A stretch of 64,000 bases of DNA from Phaeobacter sp. HF9A (GCF_011806385.1 NZ_JAATOX010000004.1:21594-85593); one strand, 5' to 3'. Shown: positions 9,167 to 17,838, numbered from the stretch's first letter. Translations and numbers: made by a program. Notes: generated by a model not told the origin, from the sequence alone.

Positions 9167-10267
9167 TCAAGTGTCATAGCGCAACCCTTCCGGCATGCCC
9201 ATCTCCCCAAGGAAGGCCTCGACGCGGGGCGTGAAGGCCTCGTAAAGCGCGGTGTAGAGTGGCCGCTGCACGTCGTCCTGGGTGATACCGCCCGGCTCTT
9301 TCGCACCGGAAAAGATGCTTTGCATGATGCTGACCGCGAAGTTGAGCGCAGCCCCGTCCTCTTCCTTGTCCAGCCCGGCGCGGATATTGATGAATTCGGG
9401 TGCCAGGCCACGCAGCACGCATTCCGAATTGACGTATTTATGCGCAACCGCCTTCTGATCGTCGGCAGAAAGCCCGGAGCGGTCTTCATCCGCGATCAGC
9501 TCGAACCCCAGGGTGGTGACCTCCTTGGCCTCGGCGGAAAACACATCCGAGAAACCACGCGTGTCACTGCCGGGTTCGGGCAACAAGGCCTCCAGCATCT
9601 GCTCGGCGGCCTCATAGACCAGGGTCTTCTGCTCGCTGGTCAAATTCTCGCGCTTGAGAAACACGAAATCATCGGCCCCGGCGATGGATTTGCTGAGCGC
9701 CGCGAGTGGCTTGTCCGCCGCGATCAGCGCGTCGGTTGCGGCCACGTCATAGCGCGCATGGCTGCGCAGGAAGTCGGAGCCCGCGTTCTGCGCCTTGCCA
9801 TTGCCACGCAGGAAGGTCCCGACATCCTTGAAGTTTTCAAGATGCCCGCGCAGGTTTTCACAGGCGGTCAGCCCCTCGCTCATCGGTTTCTTGTCGGGAA
9901 AGCTGATCTCCGCGCCCTGCGGCAAGGCTTCGCGCCCGCGGGCGGCGTGGAACTTGGGCTGGTCGGACTGGCCCAGCTTGGCAAAGGCGGTGCTGATCGA
10001 CTTGGCGATGCCCTTGGCGATTTTGGCGATAAAATCACCGACCGTCTGCTTGCGCTCCTTCGCCTTGCCATCAAGACGCGGCGCCCCTTCCCCGGTCCCC
10101 TTGGCGATTTTCGGGCGGTCTGCCTGTTTCCCGCCGATGCCGGTGAAGGCCAGAATGTCATTCATCGACGAAAAGTCGACCGTGTTGGAGGCCGTCTCGG
10201 CCTGTGCCCCTGTGGGAAGACCAAGCCCCGGCTGAGGTGTTGCACCGCCAATCCTATTGACCGTCAT
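9167..10267 (-). CDS. Candidate T3SS effector with a RasGAP-like domain
   Basis: A 366-residue soluble protein with no signal peptide or membrane helix. Residues 1-120 are low in hydrophobic content, as in secreted N-termini. Residues about 130-330 show the landmarks of eukaryotic RasGAP domains in order: an arginine-finger-like FLRGNGKAQ (R154; neurofibromin has LFRGNSLAS), ECVLRGLAPEFI (R286; the FLRxxxPAI motif), and a helix ending IMQSIFSGAKEP (Q316; neurofibromin LQSIAN, p120GAP VQNLANLVEFGAKEP). The finger-to-FLR distance is 132 residues against about 115 in human proteins. Flanked by two chaperone genes, with a candidate operator 67 bases upstream. If functional it would accelerate GTP hydrolysis by Ras-like GTPases in a eukaryotic host. 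Homology is inferred by eye. Confidence 0.6.
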   Translation of the reverse strand: MTVNRIGGATPQPGLGLPTGAQAETASNTVDFSSMNDILAFTGIGGKQADRPKIAKGTGEGAPRLDGKAKERKQTVGDFIAKIAKGIAKSISTAFAKLGQSDQPKFHAARGREALPQGAEISFPDKKPMSEGLTACENLRGHLENFKDVGTFLRGNGKAQNAGSDFLRSHARYDVAATDALIAADKPLAALSKSIAGADDFVFLKRENLTSEQKTLVYEAAEQMLEALLPEPGSDTRGFSDVFSAEAKEVTTLGFELIADEDRSGLSADDQKAVAHKYVNSECVLRGLAPEFINIRAGLDKEEDGAALNFAVSIMQSIFSGAKEPGGITQDDVQRPLYTALYEAFTPRVEAFLGEMGMPEGLRYDT

Positions 10268-10333
10268 TCTCCGATCCTTTTCCTAAACTGATGCTTCTCT
10301 CTACCGGAATACACCTGGCAAAACTGCGGCGCG

Positions 10334-10347
10334 GTGTCGTTCGACAT
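10334..10347. promoter_or_regulatory. Candidate Crp/Fnr-type operator (GTGTC-N4-GACAT)
   Basis: GTGTC-GTTC-GACAT, a 5-4-5 dyad differing by one base from the perfect cluster motif. It lies in the 92-base gap upstream of the RasGAP-like effector gene, centred about 73 bases before its start. Confidence 0.5.
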
Positions 10348-10359
10348 GCTGACACGGCC

Positions 10360-10824
10360 CTAGGCGCGCAGGACCGTATCAGGCATCACAGCGCCGATTT
10401 CACCCTCTGCCGATGCGGCGCGTGCACGCTCCAGAAGCGCCTGTGCGCTGGTGCTCTGCCATGGGGCTGCGGCGCGGATAAAGGCGTCGATCCGGCGCAA
10501 CAGCTGGCTTCGGGTCACTTCGGGGATCAAAAGGCGCTGGCCAAAAAACACCCGCCCGGTGCCCGGCTCCATCCCGAGACGCCCATCCGGCGAGCTGGTA
10601 TTCACCGCCAGCATTTCGCTCAGCACCGCGGGGTCCTTGGCCTTGGCCAGCGCGGGCACCTCGACCGCGAGTTCCAGCACGTCTTCGCCATCAAAGCGAA
10701 AATAGACCGACAGGCTGTCGGCGACGATCAGCTCGAATACGCCCTCGGCATTCGGAGCGAGATCGCCAAGACCGGCCGCCTCGGCGATTGTGGATACGAC
10801 ATCATGCATGTTGCGCAGAGTCAT
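10360..10824 (-). CDS. T3SS chaperone, CesT type
   Basis: A 154-residue acidic protein (MTLRNMHDVVSTIAEAAGL). The run GVFELIVADSLSVYFRFDGEDVLELAVEVPAL followed by helices RSQLLRRIDAFIRAAAPW is typical of class I secretion chaperones. It follows the 10835-12367 gene by 10 bases at the end of the minus-strand operon that begins near 15409, and precedes the RasGAP-like effector. It may serve the two tandem secreted proteins upstream or the effector downstream. Confidence 0.62.
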   Translation of the reverse strand: MTLRNMHDVVSTIAEAAGLGDLAPNAEGVFELIVADSLSVYFRFDGEDVLELAVEVPALAKAKDPAVLSEMLAVNTSSPDGRLGMEPGTGRVFFGQRLLIPEVTRSQLLRRIDAFIRAAAPWQSTSAQALLERARAASAEGEIGAVMPDTVLRA

Positions 10825-10834
10825 GTCAGCTCCT

Positions 10835-12367
10835 TCAGCTATGGATGATTGACCTGATTATATTGGTCATCTTGTTGAGAACATTGCTGCCCAGTTGGTA
10901 TTGACGGTTTTTTGTCTCGCCCAGCTCGGTCACTTCGGCCATCCGCACTTCGCTATCCTGTCCGATGAGAGTGGTCATTTCGCCGATATTGGTGGCAAAG
11001 GCATTCCAGTCCTCTTTACTGTGGGGGACAAGCGTGCTGCCATCAGAGGAAATCAGCGGCAGCGTCGGGCGGTTCAGCCCCTGTTCCGCCTCGGAGGGAT
11101 GCATCGTATTCGTGTCCGCGTTGACGGCGCCGGTGTCGAACATCGCGAGGATCAGCGCATTGCCGGCGGCCAGATCTTCGAGCTCGGCCAGGGTCGAGAC
11201 ACCACCCAGCCCGACCTCTGCCGCAGCGCCAGCCTCCGAAAAGGCGTTGAGCGTGTCATTGAGCAACTCTTGCAGCCGCGCGTAGTCTTCCAGCAGCTTG
11301 TTGTTCTGGTTCAGCTCTTCCGTCTTGGCGTCGGCTTTTGCCTCGCTCGCATAGGTCGCGAAGGTCTGGAACAGAAAAATCAGCCCGGGCGCATCCACGT
11401 CTCGGCCGTTATACTCCCCCGACGACGACAGGTCTCGGGACTGAACCTGCGTGTCATAGATCCGCGTCTCGATGGTGAGGAACAGCTCCGCCGCCGCCGC
11501 GACTGCGGCACCGCCATCGGTGGAATTGGCAAAGGAATTGACCGTGCCAGCCACCTCGGGCGTCATGGTCTTGTAGCGTTCAAGCCGGGTGAACCGCTCC
11601 AGGATGTCGGCGACGGCCAGGTTGATCTTGTCGATGTCGAAAATCGCCATGCCATCCAGGCGGTCAGAAAGCAGTTCGAGCTGTTCGGTGAACAGATAGT
11701 GATACAGATCGCCACGGCTGGACGGATCGGCCAGAAACGTGGCACGCGCACCGGGGGTGTAGGTGCTGGTTGCCGCGATCTGCGACGCCGCCGACTGGAT
11801 GACGGTCTTGATCTCCGTGCGCAGCTGATCCGATGTCCCGTCTGCCGTGGCGGGGGCAAGGTTGAACGTATCCGCGACGATCGCGCGAAACTCGGCCATT
11901 CCCGCCAATGCCTTTTGGTCGTCCAACGACAGCGTCGCGATCCGCTCTGGTGTCAGCGTATTGAGCGTGATCACCGACGCGCCATCCTGTGACAACACCA
12001 CCGTGAGAGCCTGCGCCGCCGGGCTGCCACCGGCAAAGCTGCCGGACACCACGGTCAACCCGTCCACCGTGCGTTCCGTACCGTATTGCTTCAACCAGGC
12101 GAGTTGATGGCCGGTGTGCCAATTTAGAAAACTCTCGGCCGTGGGGGACGCGAAATCATCGGGCTGACCGGCAAGCACGTTGGTCTCGCCGTCAAAGACC
12201 GGGTAGAGCTGCGCCGCATCGGACGCGAGTTGCGCGGCCAGCGTGCCATTGCTGAGCGCATCCGCAAGATAGCTGTGCGGCGCATCGAATGTATCGCCCA
12301 GGGTTTCGTCAAGAACAGGGTCATAGGCGCCGCTGTTCTGTGTGGTCCAGAATGTATCGATCGCCAT
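10835..12367 (-). CDS. Large secreted T3SS protein, paralogue 1 (tip/filament-like C-terminus)
   Basis: A 510-residue, acidic, Gly/Ser/Ala-rich protein without signal peptide or long membrane helix. Its last 60 residues (DWNAFATNIGEMTTL, ETKNRQYQLGSNVLNKM) match the end of the neighbouring 621-residue protein (EWESFSTSLSEAVTI, KQKNRHFELGNNALEKM). Both have a central RSDLSS/TRRN-flanked helical region, including LIFLFQTFATY versus LIMRFQLLYEV, so they are paralogues. A C-terminal amphipathic helix of this kind is typical of extracellular T3SS tip (LcrV/IpaD) or filament (EspA) proteins. No other tip gene is visible in the cluster. Two bases separate it from its paralogue, implying coupled translation. 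Confidence 0.55.
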   Translation of the reverse strand: MAIDTFWTTQNSGAYDPVLDETLGDTFDAPHSYLADALSNGTLAAQLASDAAQLYPVFDGETNVLAGQPDDFASPTAESFLNWHTGHQLAWLKQYGTERTVDGLTVVSGSFAGGSPAAQALTVVLSQDGASVITLNTLTPERIATLSLDDQKALAGMAEFRAIVADTFNLAPATADGTSDQLRTEIKTVIQSAASQIAATSTYTPGARATFLADPSSRGDLYHYLFTEQLELLSDRLDGMAIFDIDKINLAVADILERFTRLERYKTMTPEVAGTVNSFANSTDGGAAVAAAAELFLTIETRIYDTQVQSRDLSSSGEYNGRDVDAPGLIFLFQTFATYASEAKADAKTEELNQNNKLLEDYARLQELLNDTLNAFSEAGAAAEVGLGGVSTLAELEDLAAGNALILAMFDTGAVNADTNTMHPSEAEQGLNRPTLPLISSDGSTLVPHSKEDWNAFATNIGEMTTLIGQDSEVRMAEVTELGETKNRQYQLGSNVLNKMTNIIRSIIHS

Positions 12368-12369
12368 TG

Positions 12370-14235
12370 TTAAATCTGCCCGATGGACATGAGAATATCA
12401 TTCATCTTCTCAAGCGCGTTGTTGCCCAGCTCGAAATGCCGGTTCTTCTGTTTCGTCGAGGTGTCGATATCGTTCTGCTTGATCTGGCTGTTCTGGTTGA
12501 GGATCGTCACGGCCTCGGACAGCGAGGTGGAGAAACTCTCCCACTCGCTCTTGGTCATCAGGGCCAGGGACCCGTCACCCGTGTTTTTCGTCCAGTCCAG
12601 AATGTCGATGGCAGGCCGATCAACACCATAGAGCTTTTCAAGCGGATGCGAATTGTCCGCACTCGACAGCATGCCCGGTTCGATGAACATCGACAGCACC
12701 GACATTTGCTCCTGGTCAAATTCCACGCCGTCCCATTTGGGGGTGTAGGCCGCATTGTCCTTGGGCAGCCCGTCAACATAGGTCTTGATGGGGCTCGTCC
12801 CATCAAAAAGCAGCGCGATGCTGTATTTCGGCACATTCGTCTCTGCTGCAATCCGCGTTTTGTCCGTCCCGCTGTAGCCGCCAGGGTCTTCGCCATAGAG
12901 GACGACGTATTCGCCAAAACTGCCGTCATCTGCTGCCTCATAGAGCTGGAACGTGGAGCCGTGACCAACCCCGGCGTGCAGGTCGATGTCGTCAATGACT
13001 TGGCGCGTATCAATGTGGGTGGTACCATCGGTCTTGGTGTAGCTGCCCACATCCATGAACCGTCGCCGTTCATCGACCTTGCCCGGATCATAGAGGCTGA
13101 GTTGCGTATTCACCAGCTGCTGCATAACCGCATAGTCCTGCAACAGCTTGTGCAGCTGACGGATTTCCTCGGTGCTGGCGTCGGCGATTGCCTCGGAGCC
13201 AACCTCATAGAGCAGCTGGAACCGCATAATCAGGCTGGGGACATCGACGGTCGTATCCACGAAGCCCGAATTGGAGATCGCGTTGCGGCGCGTTTCCGAC
13301 GTCAGGATCGCACGTTCGGCGCGCATATACTCCTCATAGCCGCGCAGAATGGTGGCGCCGAAATCGGAACTGCTTGAATTGATGACCAGATCCGAGGAGC
13401 CCTCGGAGGAAAAGCTGTCGCCGAAGCCGTCAACGTTGGCTATGACGCGCATATACATAAGTGTGCGGGTCGGGTCTTCGGTCTCAAAGAAGGTATTGGC
13501 GCGCACGAAGCGGTCCGCGATACTGGAAAGGGCACTGAGCACCGTATCCTCGGCGATGACACCGGTGCCAAGCGTGACGTCGCCGCTGCCGTTGTAGGTG
13601 CCGCCCATCGCCTCCACGATCAGTCTGATCTGTCCCAGAAAGACGTCTTTGTCCTCGGTGGGCATGCTGACGGAGCTGCTGGAAATAGTGTCGATCACCT
13701 CGTTGATGCGCGCCTGGACCGCTGTCAGATCCGACGTCAGCCCGAGCTCCGCCAACCGCCCCAGAGCAGCAAGGTCGCTTGCAAATCTGCTCTGGTCATA
13801 GGCGGACAAGGCGCTGAATTCCGCCAGGGCCATGCTCATCAGGTTGATGGGTCTGTTGTCATCGGTCAGCACGTAATAGGCGACCGTTTCCCCGCCCAGG
13901 GCGATGGTGACGCTATTGGTCGATTGGGTGGCGATGTATTCCGCCTGATAGGCCGAATGCCATGATCCAAAATCGTCGGGGGCATACCCGTCTGCCGATG
14001 TGTCGGACTGCCAGCTTGCGGGCCGCATCTCGACCGGCAGCGTGCTGGTTATGCCATCATACCGGGGGTAGACCGCCTTGGCCCCGTCTGAATACTGCTG
14101 CGGCACCGCCCCGGCAGAGCCGCCCGGCATGGTATAGGGACGCCCCCCGCTGCCCGTGCTCGCCCCGGACGTCCCCTCGCCGAATTCGAGAGACTCCCAA
14201 AAACTGCTGTAGCCCAGTTCAGTCACATCAACCAT
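12370..14235 (-). CDS. Large secreted T3SS protein, paralogue 2 (tip/filament-like C-terminus)
   Basis: A 621-residue relative of the following gene, about 110 residues longer. ATG at 14235 follows AAGG. The N-terminal 60 residues are Gly/Ser-rich and disordered-looking, as in secreted T3SS substrates; then come a segment with PRYDGITS (compare PVFDGETN in the paralogue) and helical stretches. A region at about residues 380-470 (YTKTDGTTHIDTR, VVLYGEDPGGYSG) is an insertion absent from the paralogue. The C-terminal coiled-coil-like helix (KQKNRHFELGNNALEKMNDI) suggests a needle-tip or filament role. No catalytic motif was recognised. Confidence 0.55.
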   Translation of the reverse strand: MVDVTELGYSSFWESLEFGEGTSGASTGSGGRPYTMPGGSAGAVPQQYSDGAKAVYPRYDGITSTLPVEMRPASWQSDTSADGYAPDDFGSWHSAYQAEYIATQSTNSVTIALGGETVAYYVLTDDNRPINLMSMALAEFSALSAYDQSRFASDLAALGRLAELGLTSDLTAVQARINEVIDTISSSSVSMPTEDKDVFLGQIRLIVEAMGGTYNGSGDVTLGTGVIAEDTVLSALSSIADRFVRANTFFETEDPTRTLMYMRVIANVDGFGDSFSSEGSSDLVINSSSSDFGATILRGYEEYMRAERAILTSETRRNAISNSGFVDTTVDVPSLIMRFQLLYEVGSEAIADASTEEIRQLHKLLQDYAVMQQLVNTQLSLYDPGKVDERRRFMDVGSYTKTDGTTHIDTRQVIDDIDLHAGVGHGSTFQLYEAADDGSFGEYVVLYGEDPGGYSGTDKTRIAAETNVPKYSIALLFDGTSPIKTYVDGLPKDNAAYTPKWDGVEFDQEQMSVLSMFIEPGMLSSADNSHPLEKLYGVDRPAIDILDWTKNTGDGSLALMTKSEWESFSTSLSEAVTILNQNSQIKQNDIDTSTKQKNRHFELGNNALEKMNDILMSIGQI

Positions 14236-14262
14236 GATCTGCCTTCTCTTGTCTTGCCCGCC

Positions 14263-14673
14263 TCAAAGTCGAAGTCGCCCCGGGGGGATGAAACTTTCCG
14301 CGCTGGCGGAGCGGGTACCCAGTTCGAAATCATCGCCGGACGGGCCGGAGGCGGCAGCACGCCGCGCCTCGCCACCGCCAGAGCGCCCCTGAGCGATCGG
14401 CCGCGAGGGGGGCGGGGGCGGCAGCCCCTTTCGGTGAGCATCAAGCGCGGCCTCGAAATCGCGCTTTCGGGTCAGGTAATCGGCAAGCTGATCCGTCGCC
14501 TTATCCAGCGCCTCCATGTCCTGGGCCTGCAATATCATGCGAAGCCTGGCTTCCGCCTCGGCGTCGCCCTTCACAAAGGGCGCACTGGCCAGGAGATCGA
14601 GCTGGGCGCCAATCTGGCGCAGCAGCGTGGCCCAGTCTTGTTGGCGATAGGAATTGCGGCGATCAGACGGCAA
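14263..14673 (-). CDS. Small proline-rich T3SS-linked protein, TTG start
   Basis: A 136-residue frame with no ATG in its first 40 codons. The likely start is TTG at 14673 (MPSDRRNSYRQQDWATLL), which overlaps the stop of the upstream gene by 11 bases, implying translational coupling. Residues 10-75 are helical (LLRQIGAQLDLLASAP, EAEARLRMILQAQDMEALDKATDQLADYL); then follows a PPPPPSRP stretch and a low-complexity tail. Helical-hairpin small proteins of this size in T3SS operons are often chaperones or stalk-like factors, but I cannot name this one. Coding is supported by tight spacing and helical periodicity. Confidence 0.5.
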   Translation of the reverse strand: MPSDRRNSYRQQDWATLLRQIGAQLDLLASAPFVKGDAEAEARLRMILQAQDMEALDKATDQLADYLTRKRDFEAALDAHRKGLPPPPPSRPIAQGRSGGGEARRAAASGPSGDDFELGTRSASAESFIPPGRLRL

Positions 14674-15409
14674 GGCGCACCCGCCCGTCTTCTTGTGACG
14701 ATGGCCCCATCGCGCCGGCATTCTGCGGCACGGCGGTTGCAAGCACCTGCTCCAGGCTGGAGGCCACGACCCCGAGCGCCAGAGCAAAAGCCGAGCTGCG
14801 CTGCGCGACCTCGACCGGATCGCCCTCGTTTTCCGGCATGCCGGCCGCGATCTGGTCAGGACTGACAATGTCCCGGCTCATCTGCCGGTCAAAGAAATTC
14901 TGCTCGGTCTTTACGGATTGCCCGATGGCATTCTCGATCCCCTGCTCTGTCTTGCTGTTGGTGGAGGTGACCGCACCGGAATTCTGCGCGGTGTCAGAGA
15001 TCATGCCAAAGACCGCATTGACCAGATACACGACAAAGCTGACCAGCTTGGCAAGCAGGTCGTCTTCTTCGATGGAGGGGGACATTGCGTTCAAATCTGC
15101 CGCCCCCTGCCCCATCAGTCCGATATCGCTGGCTTTTTTCGACAGATCCGCCGCTGCGCTCAGATCGCCGGTCTGGCTGCGGGTGGCGTCCAGCTCGCCG
15201 GCGACCTGAGCAAAGATCAGCTCCAGGTCCTGCACGTTTCGCGGCTGCGACAGGCCAAGCGCGGCCGCAGTGCCGGAGACATTGACGCCGAAATCAAAGG
15301 CCGGAACCTGCTGCGCCGCGCTGGACGGCGCCGCGGCATCGGTGGCCGACGTGGACAGCGGCGACGCCGACGTGGCCGCCGCCGCAATGGATGTGAGTGA
15401 CGTGGTCAT
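14663..15409 (-). CDS. Putative translocator-like secreted T3SS protein
   Basis: A 248-residue protein from the ATG at 15409 (MTTSLTSIAAAAT; GGGGAAGG upstream; a 9-codon longer frame exists). The N-terminus is Ser/Thr/Ala-rich without signal peptide. One clear hydrophobic helix (LLAKLVSFVVYLVNAVFGMI, about residues 117-136) and a second weaker one near the C-terminus (FALALGVVASSLEQVLA) recall small hydrophobic translocators (YopD/SseD type). It heads the minus-strand operon with the two tip-like paralogues and a chaperone. A separate SctB/SctE pair exists at 32658-34542, so this may be an additional translocator or an effector. Confidence 0.5.
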   Translation of the reverse strand: MTTSLTSIAAAATSASPLSTSATDAAAPSSAAQQVPAFDFGVNVSGTAAALGLSQPRNVQDLELIFAQVAGELDATRSQTGDLSAAADLSKKASDIGLMGQGAADLNAMSPSIEEDDLLAKLVSFVVYLVNAVFGMISDTAQNSGAVTSTNSKTEQGIENAIGQSVKTEQNFFDRQMSRDIVSPDQIAAGMPENEGDPVEVAQRSSAFALALGVVASSLEQVLATAVPQNAGAMGPSSQEDGRVRLAV

Positions 15410-15457
15410 CGCCTTCCCCTCATTGATCTGCGCCAAGTGTAGGGAAGAACGCGGGCG

Positions 15458-15481
15458 GGCCGTGTAACAAACAACACGGCC
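15458..15481. promoter_or_regulatory. Inverted repeat and candidate operator upstream of the 15409 operon
   Basis: GGCCGTGT-aacaaaca-ACACGGCC is a perfect 8-bp inverted repeat without a T-run, so an operator is more likely than a terminator. Inside it, GTAAC-AAAC-AACAC (15464-15477) fits the 5-4-5 dyad found at other T3SS promoters. It lies between the araC-type gene stop and the 15409 start, centred about 61 bases before the latter. Confidence 0.5.
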
Positions 15482-15508
15482 AGAGCCGTCGGGAGGGGAT
15501 CGCTGCGC

Positions 15509-16447
15509 CTAGTAGCCCTGAACCCGCTTGCGGGTGCTGCTTGGGGCCTCGCCGAATTGATTGCGATAGGCGCGGGTAAAGTTGCCGATCTGCGAATACC
15601 CGCTGGCAAAGGCAACCTGTTTGACGTGCACATCCTGGGTTTCAAGCATGCGCCGCGCCTCGCTCAGGCGAAGATTGCGCTGAAAGGCCGACATGGAAAT
15701 CCCGTATTCCACCTGAAAAAGATGGCGCAGAAAAGAGGGCGTGCCCGCTGCGGCATACTGCGACAGCAGCTCGCCGAGACCAAGTGTCGGCACCGCCTCG
15801 ATGCGTCTTTTGATCTTTGCAAGGATGTCCCTGTGGCGATCTGTCACCGGGGAGATGTCCGTTTCGGCTTCGGCGCTGTCCTTGCCATAGATCGCAAGCG
15901 CCTCGACCAGAAACCGCTTGGCGATAAGATCGGACCGCAGCGCCTCCAGCTCACCTTCCATCTGGCAGTTGTAGAGTTCGTTGGCGACGACTTTGAGCGG
16001 CTCTGTGGTGCGCAGCGGAATGCCCACATCGACGGGTTTCTCCCGTTGGAACAGCTCGCCGATCCCGGCAGACAGATCGGTTTTGACGCGCTCCCTGAAG
16101 TAATCGCAATGCATCGAGATGCAGACATGGCGCAGCACCTGCCCGGCGCCGATTTTCAGGTGGAACCCCGGCGAATCCGCACGGATCAGCATCGCCGTAC
16201 CGGCGCGCCAATTGTAGGTGGCGCCGGTCCCCAGGCAGATCTGCGCATCCCCCGCGATAAAATACTGCGCCGACAGCTGGCAGACATTTGTATCACTGCT
16301 GAAATTGATCTGGGTATCGCGGTCCGTCTTGATCGAAGACGTGACAAAAGACATGCCACCCTCGCGGTAATAGAACTTCATCTGACCCGATTGGTCGGGC
16401 AGGCGCAGTTCACCCGGACTTCCCGTTTCCCAGCATAATTCATGCAT
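15509..16447 (-). CDS. AraC-family transcriptional regulator (T3SS regulator candidate)
   Basis: A 312-residue regulator starting at the ATG at 16447 (MHELCWETGSPG, GGAG upstream); a longer open frame exists but lacks support. The C-terminal ~100 residues form the double helix-turn-helix AraC domain: LGELLSQYAAAGTPSFLRHLFQVEYGISM as the first HTH, then the family signature RLSEARRMLETQ, VKQVAFASGYSQIGNFTRAYRNQFGEAPS. The N-terminal ~190 residues resemble the cupin-like AraC_binding_2 sensing half. It sits between the tip/translocator operon and the needle locus, a position comparable to ExsA-type activators. A candidate Crp/Fnr-type site lies in its upstream region, suggesting a cascade. Confidence 0.85.
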   Translation of the reverse strand: MHELCWETGSPGELRLPDQSGQMKFYYREGGMSFVTSSIKTDRDTQINFSSDTNVCQLSAQYFIAGDAQICLGTGATYNWRAGTAMLIRADSPGFHLKIGAGQVLRHVCISMHCDYFRERVKTDLSAGIGELFQREKPVDVGIPLRTTEPLKVVANELYNCQMEGELEALRSDLIAKRFLVEALAIYGKDSAEAETDISPVTDRHRDILAKIKRRIEAVPTLGLGELLSQYAAAGTPSFLRHLFQVEYGISMSAFQRNLRLSEARRMLETQDVHVKQVAFASGYSQIGNFTRAYRNQFGEAPSSTRKRVQGY

Positions 16448-17125
16448 CAATACACTCCGCGATTGTGTCTCATGATTTCTGGCGAGACGATCCGGTTCCG
16501 TTCTGTCACAGACTGAACGACCCCAGTGTAACACCTGACACGCTGAACGACTTGGACCTTCGGCTTCTGGATTATATTCGTATTTGATTTCAGAACAATA
16601 ACTTGAAATCATCGGGCCAGGCGCGCGCCGGGAATACCCAGCCCCCGCTGACCCACCCAGCCTTGCGAAGAACCGCCGTTTCCAGGCTTTGTCAGACAGT
16701 CATGGACCATCGGTAGCTCGAAACTTGCGGTAACTTAACGCCGCCCGGTCGGGAAAACCATTGCAAAATGCAACCAGAGCGCAACGTTACAATTGATTGT
16801 GATAGAACGGAGCCCCGCTGATCGCTCTGCACAGAGTCTGCCGTTTTTGCCAGCTGGGTGAGCGCTGGCGGGTCTGAATTCCCCGGACCAGGCAGGCTGA
16901 CACAACAGCGACGCGGCAGCGCATATTCCCGACATGGCCGCGGCGATGATGCACGATCCTTAAGATGATAACTTCTTCTTCAAAATGATAAACCTTTGCG
17001 ATGGAAAGTTCCTCAAACGCATGAATAACCTAGGAAATCCATAGTGCACTGAAGACCTCCGCAGCACCTCCAGTGCGCGGACATCTTATCATGCCCCCGA
17101 AATGCATTTTCAGAGAGTCGACTGC
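16448..17125. other. Divergent regulatory region between the AraC and Crp/Fnr genes
   Basis: About 680 bases with no supported gene. It contains the candidate operator at 16528-16541 near the araC-type gene and AT-richer stretches at about 16730-16800 and 16960-17030. The inner ACAAT-TG-ATTGT (about 16788-16799) is a short perfect palindrome. I could not identify promoter boxes reliably. Confidence 0.5.
16528..16541. promoter_or_regulatory. Candidate Crp/Fnr-type operator (GTAAC-N4-GACAC)
   Basis: GTAAC-ACCT-GACAC, 5-4-5 spacing, one base from the motif GTGAC-N4-GACAC. Centred about 88 bases upstream of the AraC-family gene. The left half GTAAC is the same as in the 15464 site. Confidence 0.45.
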
Positions 17126-17824
17126 ATGAAACCCGGCATACAGACAGCGCTCGACCAGGCCTTGAACGTAGGCCCGGCGGCGGCTGCGCAACTTGAGCGT
17201 TTCTGCGAGTTGGTTCAGTATCCGGCAGGTTCGGTGATCTACTTTCAGGAAGATCCCACCACGCATTTTCACATTCTGATATCGGGCTATGTGCGGCTGA
17301 CCTACATCAACGAAAACGGCATGGTGACGCTTCTCTCTGTTGTTCCCGCCGGGCAGAGCTTTGGCGAGGCGGGGGCCTTTGACGGCAGCCCGAACTGCGA
17401 TACCTCCTTTACGATCGGGCCGGCCGAGGTGCTGCACTTGGATCTCAACGGGCTCAAGCATCTGGGCGAGCTGTCCCATGGCGTGCACTCCGCCATCGCC
17501 ACTGTCATCGCCAAACGATACCGCGATCACGTGCATCTGACACGTGCGCTCTATCTGCCCAACCTGTCCCTGCGCCTGGCACATGTGCTGTTGCAACTGG
17601 CCGCCACCCTCGGCAACCGCATTCGCTACAAGGGCGAAATGCTTGAATGTCTTGGGCCGATCATCACCCAGCAGGATCTTGGCTCGATGGCGCGCGGCAC
17701 CCGGGAGAACGTGAACAAGACGCTGCGAAGCTGGGAGAAACAGGGCATCATCGCGCTTGAGGATCGTCACATCCTGCTCTGCGACAAGACGCGGCTTGAG
17801 AATATCGCCGCAAACGCCGACTAA
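17126..17824 (+). CDS. Crp/Fnr-family transcriptional regulator
   Basis: A 232-residue protein (from MKPGIQTALDQ, with AGAGAG upstream; an ATG 24 bases earlier is also possible). The N-terminal cyclic-nucleotide-type beta-roll is clear (YPAGSVIYFQEDPTTHFHILISGYVRLT; PAGQSFGEAGAFDGSP), then the dimer helix and a winged HTH (ITQQDLGSMARGTRENVNKTLRSWEKQGII). The recognition helix RENVNK resembles the RETVGR of E. coli Crp rather than the ExxSR of Fnr. No N-terminal cysteine cluster is present, so it is not an iron-sulphur Fnr; the ligand is unknown. A perfect GTGTC-ATTT-GACAC dyad begins 15 bases after its stop, and similar dyads precede other T3SS operons, so it is the best candidate for their regulator. 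Confidence 0.85.
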   Translation: MKPGIQTALDQALNVGPAAAAQLERFCELVQYPAGSVIYFQEDPTTHFHILISGYVRLTYINENGMVTLLSVVPAGQSFGEAGAFDGSPNCDTSFTIGPAEVLHLDLNGLKHLGELSHGVHSAIATVIAKRYRDHVHLTRALYLPNLSLRLAHVLLQLAATLGNRIRYKGEMLECLGPIITQQDLGSMARGTRENVNKTLRSWEKQGIIALEDRHILLCDKTRLENIAANAD

Positions 17825-17838
17825 GCGCGCCCAGTCCG

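Noticed and set aside
15458..15481. Inverted repeat as a terminator for the AraC gene
   Set aside because: No T-run follows on either strand, so an operator reading is preferred.
16735..16935. A 66-codon minus-strand frame between the AraC and Crp/Fnr genes
   Set aside because: Lacks a ribosome site and has no recognisable features; the region looks regulatory.
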